DNA from: Ustulina deusta
Lineage: Eukaryota; Ascomycota; Sordariomycetes; Xylariales; Xylariaceae
NCBI GenBank assembly: GCA_023159155.1
Contig: JAJNNX010000005.1
Location: forward strand, 1,674,001 to 1,738,000
Reading direction: 5' to 3'
Length of the DNA: 64,000 nucleotides
Shown: in pieces, positions 36,101 through 49,930 of the stretch
Position numbering within the stretch: position 1 is the stretch's first letter
How the letters are laid out: every line of letters starts with the position of its first letter
Program-made: the position numbers and the translations under genes
Notes under the pieces: model-generated
What the model was told of the DNA's origin: nothing
Database searches by the model: none
What the model saw: the letters and a program-made list of their open reading frames with translations, nothing else

Positions 36101-38329
36101 CTTGGGCAACAGGTTCTCGAAGGCCGAAGAGTACCCATTATGGTTAGCGGCAAGACGCTTCCTTGCTTCCGCCCATTTGACACCCACATCCGAGCCGGCG
36201 GATATATTGTGAACCGTTTCTTGACCGGTATAAGACCACAGGAATACTATTTCCATCACATGGCTGGGCGAGAAGGCCTCATTGATACGGCTGTCAAAAC
36301 GTCACGATCAGGATACTTGCAGAGATGTCTCATCAAAGGCATGGAAGGCCTCCGGGTATCTTATGACACATCTGTCCGAGACTCGGATGGCTCTATGGTG
36401 CAGTTCTTGTATGGCGAGGATGGGTTAGACATAACGAAGCAGAAATATCTCAATGATTTCGAGTTCATCCTTCGCAATCAAACATCGCAGGTCCATCGAC
36501 TTGGAATTGCCGAGCGCGGGTGGGACCAGGATATTTTTGAATCCAGGGACTACGCCCAGAAGTACCACAAGAAAGCCATCAAGCAAGCCATCGTAAACGA
36601 CCCGAAAGGTCTCGACCCTATCCAAGCCGAGCTCAACCCTAACAGGCATGCGTTTGCCACTTCAGAAAAGTTCTATCAGAAGGTCTCAGACTACATCAAG
36701 AAGAACAAACATGGGTTAATCAAAGAGAAGGGGGAGAAAAGCAACGAATCTACCTCAAAGGCGCTCGTGCCTCGCAGATACGCCGAAAAGATATTCTACT
36801 CGAAGTATTTAAGCTCTCTCGTAGAACCAGGCGAGGCTGTAGGCATCGTTGCAGGGCAGTCGGTCGGTGAGCCATCTACTCAAATGACGTTGAACACTTT
36901 CCATTTGGCTGGCCACTCTGCCAAGAACGTCACGCTAGGTATCCCTCGCTTAAGGGAAATCCTAATGACAGCCAGTGATCACATTTCAACGCCATCGATG
37001 ACGTTACTGCTACATCCAGAGTTGTCTGAAGCAGAAGGCGAGACCTTCGCCAAAGCGATTAGTGTTCTACCAGTTGCCCATGTTGTTGATGAGATAACTG
37101 TAAAGGAACGGGTCGGCAGAGGCGTTGGTCATCGCTTGGCCAAAATGTTCGACATACACTTAAAATTCTTTAGCTCCAAGGAATACACACAGACGTATGC
37201 TATTGCCACGTCAGATGTATTAAAAACTGTGGAGGTCAAGCTCCTGCCCATGTTGGAGAAATTCGTGAAAAAGGAGATTAAGGCCAAGCGGGATAAGGAG
37301 AGCGCGGCAGTACCCGAGGTTGGCGTAACAACTGGTGTCGTCGAAGTGGCCGCCGTGAACCCCGGGGCTGCGCCACGAGACGACGACGATGATGAGGACG
37401 ACGACGACGACGGAGACGACGATGCCACCAATGCTAAGCAACGCGCTAACCGCTCTCAGGCCGTCTCGTACGGCGCCAACGATGATGAAGACGACGAAAT
37501 CCAGAAGCAGTTGGAGCGTGAAGCATCACCCGAAGAGGATGAGGAGGCGCACGAAGACGAAGGGTTCGGTGGCAGTCCACCTCCTTCTGGCGACGAGGAC
37601 GAGGAGACGAGCAATAAGCTCAACCGTAGCCGGGAAGAACGTGTCAAGGAGAGAACACCCGTCGTCTCTCGATTTGAGTGTGACGAGGCCCGGGGCGAGT
37701 GGTGTGATTTCACACTCGAATATGACTCTAACATACCTAAGGTACTCATGCTCAGCATTGTCCAAGACGCCGTCCGCAAGTCCCTCATCCAACAAATTCC
37801 CGGAATACGCTCGTGTGTCTACGTGCCGGATGAAAAAATAGAAGATATCCACACGGGCGAGGAAGTACGGAGAGCAGTGATTCACACGGATGGCGTGAAC
37901 CTAGAGGCGATGCAGAAGTATGGTGATTTCATCAATCCTAATAAGATCAAGACCAACGATATCGCGGCCGTCTTACGAGTATACGGAGTGGAAGCAGCGC
38001 GGCAGAGCATTATCCTCGAGCTCGGGGGTGTGTTCAGTGGTCACGGCATCAGCGTCGACAAGCGTCATTTGAACCTCATCGGCGACTACATGACACGGAA
38101 TGGAGCGTTTACCCCGTTCAATCGTAACGGTCTTAAAGGCAATGTCAGTCCGTTTACGAAGATGAGTTTCGAGACGACCTTATCCTTCCTCAAAGATGCC
38201 CTCCTTGATGGGGACTGGGACGACCTCACAACGCCCAGTAGTCGCATCGTCATGGGCCAACTTGGTAAGATTGGAACGGGCGCGTTCGATGTCTTGACCA
38301 AGCTCCATGTAAAGAACGGGAAAAGTTAA
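33127..38329 (+). CDS. rpa190: RNA polymerase I largest subunit (A190)
   Basis: Exons 33127-33308 and 33364-38329 join in frame to 1715 residues; the intron 33309-33363 is 55 nt (gtatgt to aaatag). The ATG at 33127 is preferred because the frame upstream reaches only a GTG. The N-terminal clamp zinc site crosses the splice: CTTCNLSQPNCPGHAGH at about residues 61-77. The catalytic Mg-binding loop NADFDGDEMNMHFP is at about 650. The trigger-loop region with GIVAGQSVGEPSTQMTLNTF starts near 1222. Two acidic, disordered insertions stand out, at about 277-325 and about 1400-1480; such insertions are typical of A190 but variable. It transcribes 35S rRNA in the nucleolus. No truncation seen. Confidence 0.97.
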
Positions 38330-39125
38330 ATCGGCTGATCGGGACGATCCGATGATGGCCAGAGAAGGTGGAAGAAAGTTACATCATTGGCGTTTCAGAG
38401 GATATACCGATGGGATGTGTGATTGTGCATTGTTCTAAAAGAGAAAATACCATGGTCTCATGTAGCAACTAATTAAACAAAATCAATCATATTTCAAAGA
38501 TGTCTCCGGAGATTCTAGTTTTATAGTCTGAAGTAGATGCTCTAGCTTCTTCCCCCACATCCTTCACAAAGTTAGATGTGGCAAACGCCGAGGTTGAGCA
38601 CACGAAGAACACGAAGACGACACGTCGTTTTAAAAAGCTATCTCTAAGAACTAACAACAGATACAAAATCACATAGTTTAGCTGGTATGGGCACAGCCGA
38701 GATCACGCTCTTCGTCGACATCGTCAGCCCTTTCGCTGCGAGACTTTTCATCGAGCGCGCTCTCGCTGTGTGTGTCTCACTAAGTTTTCTGTACTCGGCC
38801 AATCATCCCACCCCTCCACCTTCGTGTCCTCTGTTTTTTTTTACGTAGAGTGCTGGCACATTTAAGTGAAAAACCGTGGGCTGTGATGTCGCCGTCCCGC
38901 ATAGAACGAGCGAAGCTGCTTGCTCAGACGTTCTGATCACCTGTGGGCCTATATTCTTGGGCGGGCGCATGAGGATGGTAAATTAGTAAGTCCACGTGCC
39001 CAGGCTCCATTCACAGTTTTCCTTTGGAGTCGCGACTCCGTGGAGACGGGAACGAGCAGGAGTTGCGATGTGGTGATTGAGCAAGGGGCAGAGGATAAGG
39101 AGTAGAATATGAAGAAGGCAGCCGC

Positions 39126-39143
39126 TTTTTTTTTTTTTTTTTT
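39126..39143. repeat. T18 homopolymer
   Basis: Eighteen consecutive T in the intergenic region. A long pyrimidine run continues 3' in the CA/CT microsatellite about 230 bp away. Confidence 0.9.
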
Positions 39144-39372
39144 GTAAGGCTGGGAATAACGCCGCTGGCCCAAGTCAAAAGTATATATTCACTAGCGGCC
39201 CTTCTTTGCGTTTCCACGCTCTTCCTTGCACACTCACTTTGTATCGTTCGCGTTTGTCATGGTGGTGGTCGATTGGACGGTTCGTCGAGTGGGCGGGGTG
39301 GTAAGTCTGGATACCAAGGTCCTCGTGGTTCATTCCCGGCCCCGAGTCACTCATGAGAAAAGAAGTGACCTC

Positions 39373-39408
39373 CACACACACACTCTCTCTCTCTCTCTCT
39401 CTCTCTCA
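39373..39408. repeat. CA/CT dinucleotide microsatellite
   Basis: About five CA units run directly into about twelve CT units, followed by a pyrimidine-rich stretch to about 39450. A polypyrimidine microsatellite, likely length-variable. Confidence 0.9.
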
Positions 39409-40787
39409 CTTTTATTATCTTCTTTTACCTTTCCCCCTTTTCCTTTTCCTTGATATTTCCTGCCATCATTATCGGGGGCGAGATGAGAAATTACTCAGGC
39501 CTCTCTGACTAACTCGATGGGAAAACGACAAGGGCACGTGGATCAGCAAGGAGGATGTCCGTTTGAGCTGGGCCGTCAATATCCCGATGGCGAAGGAAAC
39601 CCCCGGAACACGTTGCAGGTCATACGCGCGCTATTGCGTCGACGACCAGGGTATGCACTGCGCCGTCCTTGAGCGCTCGTGTCCCGAGTTCTAGATTCAT
39701 CGCGTCCAAGCCGGGTGTGTTCGGGTCTCTTTCCAATGGGGGAGGCCGAGAGAGGTATGTACATTTCCTCAACTCCACGAAGTAGGGTCCGATGACCGCA
39801 TCTTCATTTACCAGTCGGTCACACTGGTCTGGTCTGGTGGATAAGCTATGAGCGAAAGAGGTACGGAAGAAGTGATACGTCGAGACAGGCGCGGATGGAA
39901 AGTAGGGAGGGGGAGAGAACATTACGTACTACCTCGATCCCTTCATAGTTCTCGCCGAGACCACGACAAAAGGCAAGATGGCACTCTTGGGGAACATGAA
40001 CCGGTGTTGGCGACGGGCACGCTCAGTTTACCCTGGCCACTAACCATCGGCAAAGGCGAAACGGAGGGGTCCTGGGGAGTCGACCACTTCACCCATGTCG
40101 CGCCATTCCTCGGTCTGCCTAAGCCTGGGGGATATGGGAGGCTAGAAGTTTGTGCTCCGATTGTTAGTCGGTGTGTCGTGTACAAGGGTCCATGCGAACT
40201 TGTCATTTGAAATAGGCAAAGTCACTGAAGTTGGGGAAGAAAATGATGATAGATGTCATTGAATTTCTTGTCGAGTTGGAAAACAGCAGGGATAGCTCAG
40301 TCTATATTACCCATTTATCGATAATATATATTGTGCTGTACCTCCATCATGACAACAGAGCGAGCCAGGAAACGGAGTTCGCAGAATCAGAGGGAAGAAT
40401 AGTGTACATCTAGCAAAGATTACTGGCAACGCTACCAACTTCGATAACTGTACGTGATGACTTCACTCAACATGTCATGCATCTTAGGATATCAGGAACG
40501 CGCCGGCGAGTTGGTTAGCAGATCCATACATAGTCAACAGAAGGACGGATGATTTGTTTGGTTCAGTTCATATTTAGATTCATGTGTTCAGTATCGCAGT
40601 GCTCTGTGGTCGACCGCCTTAATCACTGATGTACAACCCATGCCTTTAAAGCAATGCAAACACTAACGCCACGATTACCCTTTCCCTGTAAAACCCGAAT
40701 CGTCATGCCGTCCCAAAAGAATCATCAAAGGTATCATATCCTCCACTGGCCTGTCGAGTCTATGTTTACTAGAGGGCGTCGAGCACT

Positions 40788-41591
<804 letters not shown>

Positions 41592-41598
41592 TTAAATA
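41592..41598 (-). promoter_or_regulatory. TATA-like element of histone H3
   Basis: TATTTAA on the minus strand, 157 bp upstream of the H3 ATG. The same heptamer occurs 166 bp upstream of the H4 ATG on the plus strand, which supports a promoter role. Confidence 0.5.
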
Positions 41599-41894
41599 AG
41601 TGAGAGACGGCTGACTGGTCCAAGCCTGGCTGATTGTGCTGTAGGTCAGTGATAAGTACCTAGGTAGGTACTAGCGCGCGCAGGGTGTGCGAGGTATGCT
41701 GGGGAATAGTGCTAGTGCATGGGCCACCTAGACCGTCGGTGGCGCGTGGGTTTATTGTGCACTCTGATCTGCAGTGGGTCGGGCAATTGCGACTTGTTGT
41801 GTTGATTTTTTTCGGGGGGAGACAGGGGTGCGGTTTGCGCGTTGGAGTTCTTTGATTTTAGGTGGCAGTTTCTTGACCTCGAAGGGGCAGCTAA

Positions 41895-41907
41895 TTTTTG
41901 ATTGGCT
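41895..41907 (+). promoter_or_regulatory. Shared histone promoter word TTTTTGATTGGCT, copy 1
   Basis: Contains ATTGG, the reverse of the CCAAT box. An identical 13-mer lies at 42950-42962, and a shorter TGATTGGCT copy near 42774. CCAAT-binding (HAP-type) complexes are known activators in filamentous fungi; the role here is inferred. Confidence 0.5.
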
Positions 41908-42949
41908 GCTCCAAATAACAACAATGGCAGTATGCGTGAGGAATGCTTTATGTGGGTCGCCCAAAACCGTCCGAATCATCGAGAGCGCCAGCACTTAACC
42001 TTCTATCACCGAACTATGCCTAATCCAGATATCTCACAACTACCGCAACACACTTACATACAACTCCACGTTCCAACACGGACCTGCATCAATTCTACTT
42101 TTATGTACATGTCTCAAGAATTATGGTTTTTACTCAACCGCCTGTCTCGATTTTGGACTCCGTCTTGGACAAATGAGGAGATCGTAAGTGGGTTGCTGTC
42201 TCTACCTATACTACATAGAAGGTAGCTAGCCCCAAACAGAACCCGCAATTGGGAATACATGTAACGGGCGACAATTGCTGCCTACTCTGTAGAGAAATGG
42301 CGAATATTGGGGGTGCCCCGATTTCCCTCCAGTTTATACACCATAAGCAACAGCCCACTTATTAAGTATAATTAATATAAAACTTTGTGGTCGCTACTGT
42401 AATCCCACCTGTCAATATGATTGGAGGATGTAGTTGCAACATGATATATGTATTGAAGTACCTATTAGAGGAACCGTCTTATGGCGTCCTGTCGTCATAT
42501 CTCTTCAAGACCAACAGCAGGAAACAATTGAGGCATGACAATGCTCTCAACCTAGGTTACATGTGCTGTAGTGAATGTGTCAGGCCAAGATAGAAAGGCC
42601 TATGTCTACCTAGATGCAGGCAGTTTTTTGTGACTACCATTGTCCTACCATTACAGTTTACATGTACAGATATTCATGTTTGAATTCTATCCGAGAGAGG
42701 GGAAAGAAGTACAGGTCCATACACCGTTCCTTGTTGACCCATTTAGGATGGAAATTGAAGCATGCGAATTGATGATTGGCTGAATCAGAAGGCCATCGAG
42801 AATCAGTTCGTCCCAGAAAGGCATGGCGAAACCGATTCCCGGGGGCTGGTACTGCAGGTGGCTTTTGCATGTGCCATACTGCAGGTGCTGTGTGCAAGTT
42901 CTGGAGTACCGGTATAGAAGACGTTCCCTGCCTAAGCCCGAATCGTGGC

Positions 42950-42962
42950 TTTTTGATTGGCT
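42950..42962 (+). promoter_or_regulatory. Shared histone promoter word TTTTTGATTGGCT, copy 2
   Basis: Identical to 41895-41907 and in the same orientation. It lies 443 bp upstream of the H4 ATG. Confidence 0.5.
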
Positions 42963-43232
42963 CGTGTCGTCGCATTCCCTCCTCCCTCCATCTCCCCCAC
43001 ACTACCAATTTTGACAAGCCAAAACTGTGCTGATTATTGATTGATTGCAGCTCTGATCCAGGCAGGCAGGAATGATCCACAGCAACAAGTCGCGCCCGCG
43101 CCTGTACCCGTACCCGCGTTCTCGCGTGTGCACACGCTAGGCACTCAAAGTACCCTGCGCTAGGTACCTCTTTGTGGTGCTGGAGCGGTCTCTGGGCTGA
43201 TCTGATTTCGCCTGTCCACTCCACTCCTTTCC

Positions 43233-43239
43233 TATTTAA
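43233..43239 (+). promoter_or_regulatory. TATA-like element of histone H4
   Basis: TATTTAA, 166 bp upstream of the H4 ATG; it mirrors the H3 element in sequence and distance. A pyrimidine-rich leader follows. Confidence 0.5.
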
Positions 43240-43404
43240 CAGCCTATCCTCTTCCCCACGCTCTCCCAGTCTTCCTCGATACCAATTCCATCCACCAATA
43301 CATCCGTCATCAACCACCCGTACTCAGCCTCATCAGCCATCCACCTTTGCCTTGTGCAATCATCAAACACTACCTCAGTACACATTACACAACCTTCTAT
43401 CAAC

Positions 43405-44044
<640 letters not shown>

Positions 44045-47000
44045 TAAATAAGGGTTACGGAGGTCTGCCGGATTTGTTTGGTGAGGATAATCAATCAAAC
44101 CATGATGGGAATTTTGTGAACAACTCCGGTTGCGCTTGCTCTGATCTATGCCTGTTGCGTTTGGGTTCTGTCGTTGTGGCGTGTAGTGTAGGCTGCAGGT
44201 CTCTATCGTGAGCGCTATGGCCAGCCTATTCTGTATCCATGAGCCAATGTCATCCACCATCTACAAGGTAGCCTAACAATGATGTTAAGGATCGACAGTA
44301 GTTTAAGTTTGGTTTACCACATAGCAAATCAGCCTCATGGTAAGACGTGATTCAGAATCCTGCCTCTCACTCGGCAGATGATCCCTCGTGATGGATGCGG
44401 TATCCCTAGGCTAGTATAGGTCGCGCGAAATGACCAAGTTTAGATATTCTTGATGTCTTCGGCGGCGTATGTTTCCTGTCGCACCAAGGTTTGATGATTG
44501 TAGAGGCGTTCCGGGAGGGCAATCGTTGCATATTGCCTTGAAATCGGTATGTGTAATACATATATGTATGTATATGTATATAAGTGGGGAACTCTGGTAC
44601 ACTAATATGGGTCGCCTGGTTGTAGGGTAGGTTCTGTCATCCTGTCGACCTATAACTCAATGCTACGGGTCATTTTTGGCATTTTTTAGTTTCTGTGCCA
44701 TGTAAAGATAGTATGGGAACCTTTTTCGAGGTTTTTGACTTGGGCTTACATCGTTTTGAGGTTAGGGGGAGGTTGTGGTTGGCTTTCTCGATGAATATAA
44801 TAGAGTGTTAAATCAATCAGTATGATGGATTATGATTTGTGTTTCAACGTCACCTCCCCCCAACATATCCAAAAGGAGGTTAATTCTCATCGAGGATACA
44901 ATATAGTATACCATACACGAACCTTACCCACTCACGGATAAATTGTCTTCTTGCAGTGTCCCATGGGCTGCCTCATGGACATCCGTTCGACATGCCAGAA
45001 TATGAAACTAGGCCCTTCGTTGCTCCTATTAACTCACCAACAAGGGAAGAACCGTGACCTCGATAACGTCGCGCGCCATAGAGTTATAAAAGTATCCTGA
45101 CATGATCCCACTTGCCTTGCTTAACCATCTTCAACATTCAACATTGGACGGCTGTCGTGGGTCGCTCGACATGTAGTCTGCAACAAATAGAATTATCAAA
45201 TGAAATTACTGGCCAAACTTGTGCTTTAGGTGGACGTCCTGAGTGAGAAAAACGACTGCCCCGATCCAACCTGTTGAGATCCAGGTGTGCAATGGTGTTG
45301 GCGCCTGTCTACACCGGCTTCAGGTGGACATCCGCTCTTACTGTGGTATACTATTTTAGAGAATGCAAGGACTACAGGTTGAGTATGAAGTTTGCACAGG
45401 TGATAAGAAGACAGGGTGAGCATTGGCAGAATGTTTAATAGTTCGGAACCGCATTTTCTATATGAAGGACTGCTAGTTTGCCGACATATCGACACAAGAT
45501 CTCCAGCAGCACTCTACGGGGTGCCTGTTATTGGCATCATGACATGTCTATGCCGCCTCGTAGTATCTGCCATATCTGCCTTGTTAACTTGCGATAGGTC
45601 ATCGCCTCAAACGTAAATCTCATGAAACCCACCGTGAGTCGGCAGGCTACTCCGGCTGCGAACAAGAGCGCGTTCGCGAAGCCTCAGACATAGTTTAAGC
45701 AGCCCTGGCCATGTACCCACCAGGGCGATTTAAGGAGTGAGACGTGTAGGATGCCTGGGACATGGACACGGATTATAGAAAGTCTGGTTTCTCTTGGGTG
45801 GCAACTACATTCTTGCTAATTCACAAATACGCAGGGGCCGCAGCGCGAATAGAATATCCATTTAATCTGGACTATTATCTAGTGGACTGTGGCATAGACC
45901 CCGAAAGAGTAGGTACATACTCGACCTGTCCCTAAAGTATACATATATAGAATAGCAACATCAGCATCCTCAAGGGTGCGTTCTGGTAACTGTGTATAAA
46001 TGGTGTGGGCAAGGAGGCGTATTTGACAGATATGGCGTGTGAGATGGCCACGAGGAAGCAGTGAGAAAACCCGGTATATAGTTATTGGAAACGCTATCCG
46101 GCCGCCATTATGGACGAGGCAACGTGGCAACCAATATGTCTCATTCACGCTATCTATAAGGTGACGCTGCCTTGTGCCATGGAGAGCATGCAGAAAAACA
46201 TCTCGTCGTCTACACTCTGGAGAGGCTGGAACGCACAGCGGCTGATATTTCTCGTTACTCACCGGCATGCAATCAGTCAGTAGCGCTGGGAGGAAGAGAT
46301 AAATTTGGCCCTGGGCCACACGAGACGACGTATAGGGCTCCATATTGTCGCAAGAACGCAGGAACGTGGACTGCACTGTTTGTCTAGCGTGGATTGGTTG
46401 TCTTATGTCTTAGGGGGAGGGGGGGGTATTGGGAACTAATATTGGGCTCGTGATCACAAGCTAACTCTACACGATGATGAACATGGAGTGGGTGAACGAG
46501 AATACGGGGAAGCTTGGGATAGTTGAAATAACTATGAAGAGGCTAGGCGTTTGTGGCGGGAAAGGAATCTGATCATGCCTGGTGGGCTGAGATTAGTATG
46601 CCCTCGTGTCCTACGGATGCTGTTGTAACAGCACTAAGATTTGTAAGAGACTAGCTGAGAATAAATAGGACGGTCGGGGACTTTTCCAATTGAAGCTAAT
46701 GCATAGGTTCATGACCGATTGCTTGAAATTTCGCGAGGAGGAACGTAATAGTGGGATGGGATGGATGAGAAGTAAAACCTAACGATATCAATATGTGGCC
46801 CTATAGTGGTCCGTCGATTCCGTTGCTATAGATATTACATAGAGGGTCTCCGGTATGGCTAAATAAATGAAGATTAGGCACGCCAATAGAGAACCTTGGT
46901 TCTGGTGAGCTTACCAGACTGCCCGTGAAACCGTAGTGCACTCACTATGAAGGTTTATCCGCTCGCGAAGGTGAAATATATTCGCGAGTCTACACGAGGT

Positions 47001-48452
47001 CACTTGACATGCACGCTCCCACAATCTCATCACCAGTCTTGGAAACCATGAACTCTTCATGTTGAACTGGAAACCCGCGAAACTGGCTATAACGAGGTGA
47101 AATGTCATCGGTCATCATCACGCCCCCACGAACGGCAATTGGAGTGTTTTATTCCTCTCATTTCTCTTCCGCTTAGTCATTAGACACCAGCTGTTGCTGA
47201 AGAGGGGGCTGTGACCAAGCTGTCATGATGCTGCCTCCGTGTGACGAAAAGGCAACGTGTGTGGAGATAGGTATTGCCAACGGAGATGTTTCAGGGTCTT
47301 TGTGCGATGAAATTGTTCGTAGCCCTAACTGCAATTGGCGACGCAACGAGTGCCTGACACAACTACATCAGTTGATAACCTATCGCTTGCCTCGAGCATA
47401 CAATATCTAACTGGTGCTTGGACAAGTAAATTAACAAAATGGCTTATATCCATTCATATTGGCTTTCATTCGAATAGGGACCTGGTCTCGGAGTGCCCGT
47501 ATGAGACTGATGGAAACCATTCGTCGAAAACTCTGCCATGCCCTCCTATGGAGGCGTCTTGATCATCGCGCTGCGTTTTTACTTGGCCAACGTGTTCAGC
47601 ATGGCAGGGTTGAGTGGCGTAGACACACCGAATCAGGAAAGAGATGCGAGAAGCACTTGTTTTTTTCCGCGAGGGAGTCGACAGGCGACGTCACCAAAAA
47701 TGCGGGTGTAATCTTGGCCTGGTCCAGTATTAGCGCTTTCGGTGCCGGAGCTTCGGAGATGAGATCATTCTCGGGTGGCTTCAGCGATGTGGTGCAGACC
47801 GGATAGGCTCTCCCGGCGGCGCCCGGGCTCCACACCTGCCCCCCCAATGCATTATGTACCTAGGTAAGTAGGTAGTCAGTGGTATACAGGGAGGCAGTGT
47901 AGTGCGCTGGGTCTGCACATGTCCTGGGTCCGCACTGGGGATACCCTGTGGGTAATTCGGTATTTCAATCGATCCCACGTCGACGCCGGGTGAGAACTGT
48001 ACCCAACGAGACGGTACTGTCCCAGCAGATACCGGTATCGACCATTCCACGTGGTGGCGTCGCCGGCAATTTGGGCATCGCAGCATCGATTGGGTCTGGC
48101 GATTCGTGGCACTGTTGCAAAACCCTCCCGAACGCATATACGTACTGGAGATGGTGGTGGCTGTGCGCATTGTGCCATGTAACATGCACTCTCCTAGTAC
48201 TACCATGTAACGTGCGCGTTTGCTTGGTGCTCGTATGGCATTTCCGATCTTTACCATCGATGCGAATCGCCTTTTCTCTTCGACACATCGCGCTGCCAGC
48301 CGGGTGCAAGATTATTGGTAGACACACCACCTCTGGACCACAGGGGGGCGTGTATGTCTGGCGGCTTAGCACCACAACGCTATGCACACACGCCGATTCT
48401 CATCTTCCTTTCGCTGCCTCATTTCTAATCACCTGACGAGATCCTTACCGCC

Positions 48453-48491
48453 AGAGACAGAGACAGAGACAAAGACAGAGAGAGAGAGAGG
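48453..48491. repeat. AGAGAC/GA microsatellite
   Basis: Several AGAGAC units followed by GA dinucleotides; a purine-only stretch apart from the C of each unit. Confidence 0.8.
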
Positions 48492-49139
48492 GCTGCGGAC
48501 AGTCACGAGACTCCGTGATGACTAACCGCCGTGTTCCGTTGTTGACTCATCCTGGCTGTCATTCTTGGGCGGCCTCTGTCTATCTCCTATACCTCGGCCG
48601 AAGCGTTCTGTCCCCACACCCCACACACCTGGCGTGCGGGTATCGCTGTCGCACATCCACTCGACAGTTCTGTCCATGTCTCGTAATTGCTCGAAGGCTC
48701 CAGAAAGCCCCAAAACATGGCATAGGGGAATCCACCGTTGCCAGTGCTGGACCGGTTTGGCCGACAAAAGGGATGGAGAGAATTCGAAACTGCCCGTTAC
48801 AAACACTGAACAGCAGGGCGATTGGTAACCTGCCACTGGCCATGTACACGAGCGAGATGGGTCGTGGAAGCGAACGCACTGCCACATCTAGCATCTCGCA
48901 GGGAGCCGTGTGGAGGTTGTGCAGGCTGCAAGGGCCTTCAGTACGAGGTGAGGTACGCTCAGGCGGCTAGTATCGGTGGGCTATGGTGTAGGTACGTGGT
49001 AACAGGGTGGGTATACCACCCAAGGCTATAGTGCACTACGCTACCTAACGCTACCTACCTAGGTAGGGGCTGCGCGGCAGAAGAGCGGCACGGGAGAGCG
49101 ACAATGTGTGACAGGGTAGTTTCGTGTTCCACGGCAGCC

Positions 49140-49157
49140 CATTGAAAATTTTCAATG
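49140..49157. repeat. 18-bp perfect palindrome
   Basis: CATTGAAAATTTTCAATG equals its reverse complement. AT-rich centre. No adjacent gene; it could be a dimeric protein-binding site or chance. Confidence 0.8.
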
Positions 49158-49745
49158 CGAGACCCAGATCCTCGGGTCTTTCGCCCGCGGGTATGCGGCT
49201 CGTCTGACAGAGGTCGTGGGATGGCGGCAGTCTAGGCTCGCTAGGTAGCCGGATATCCATGCAGGCACCGACGATGGCGTTGGTCTGGCCTGTACAGCTG
49301 TACAATATAAATATAATATAAGACATATCCACGTGCCACACCCATCATCATTCTTCCACTAACCATGTACCCAAAGTAGCCATGTAATGCAGTATGTCTG
49401 CTCGATGATAGGTGTGAAGTGCACGCTAACTGAAAGAATGGCTCGCTGCTGGAGCATGAGATAGAGCACCTAGACATTTCTTTCCAGCTGGCTCCATCCA
49501 GTCGGTGCCCCTTGAAGCTGAGCAATAGTGTATGCATTTTTTCACGAGTATTGGTATTGGTAACCGGTATTGTCATGATTGTCCCTATTTTTTCGTTGTG
49601 TGAGTAATGCTCAGTAATGGTCAACCAGAGTCATCTCGGCGATGGGCCTGGACACTGCCCGGCGTTTGCTTGGACATGCTAATACCGACGAGGCCCGTCG
49701 CTGCTGACACGCATACAGGGAAATCTCCGACAGGACAAGATTAAC

Positions 49746-49777
49746 GCTCTCTCTCGCTCTCTCTCTCGCTCTCGCTG
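49746..49777. repeat. CT/CTCG microsatellite
   Basis: Imperfect CT repeat with interspersed CG, pyrimidine-rich on the plus strand. Confidence 0.8.
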
Positions 49778-49900
49778 GATCGCGGGCTGGAGTTAAGGCC
49801 GGAATCAACCCGTTCGGCTTTTGGTAGTTCGCTTTTCCCCTCCGGCACTTTACGGCACCCTGCTCTCAAATCTAATAATAAATCATAATATCTTACTTAC

Positions 49901-49930
49901 ACCTACACCTATACCTACACCTACACCTAG
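49901..49930. repeat. Five tandem copies of the hexamer ACCTAN
   Basis: Three units are ACCTAC, one ACCTAT and one ACCTAG, in exact tandem. It is not the fungal telomere repeat (CCCTAA) but is built of the same CCTA core as the palindromes elsewhere in the window. Confidence 0.85.

Larger units (their letters stand above)
38330..40787. other. Intergenic region between the Pol I subunit gene and histone H3
   Basis: 2.5 kb holding two 3' UTRs. Contains a T18 run at 39126-39143 and a CA/CT microsatellite at 39373-39408. A minus-strand stretch at 39620-39800 has a protein-like frame (including ELRKCTYLSRPPPLERDP), but I found no credible start, splice partner or family. Confidence 0.45.
41599..43232. 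other. H3/H4 divergent intergenic region
   Basis: Contains no gene. Holds the promoters of both histone genes, the TACCTAGGTA palindrome at 41657-41666 and two exact 13-bp words. The 219-codon minus-strand frame at 42658-43317 has no recognisable family and lies across the H4 upstream region. Confidence 0.6.

Noticed and set aside
39620..39922. 100-codon minus-strand frame with protein-like composition
   Set aside because: No clear start, splice partner or family; overlapping frames on the other strand are equally long.
42658..43317. 219-codon minus-strand frame upstream of H4
   Set aside because: No family recognised; it covers the H4 promoter and leader, including the TATTTAA element.
45879..46376. 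165-codon minus-strand frame
   Set aside because: Starts with GTG and shows no domain or codon bias.
47459..48970. Many overlapping open frames on both strands
   Set aside because: Open in several frames at once, which reflects base composition; none has a recognisable domain.
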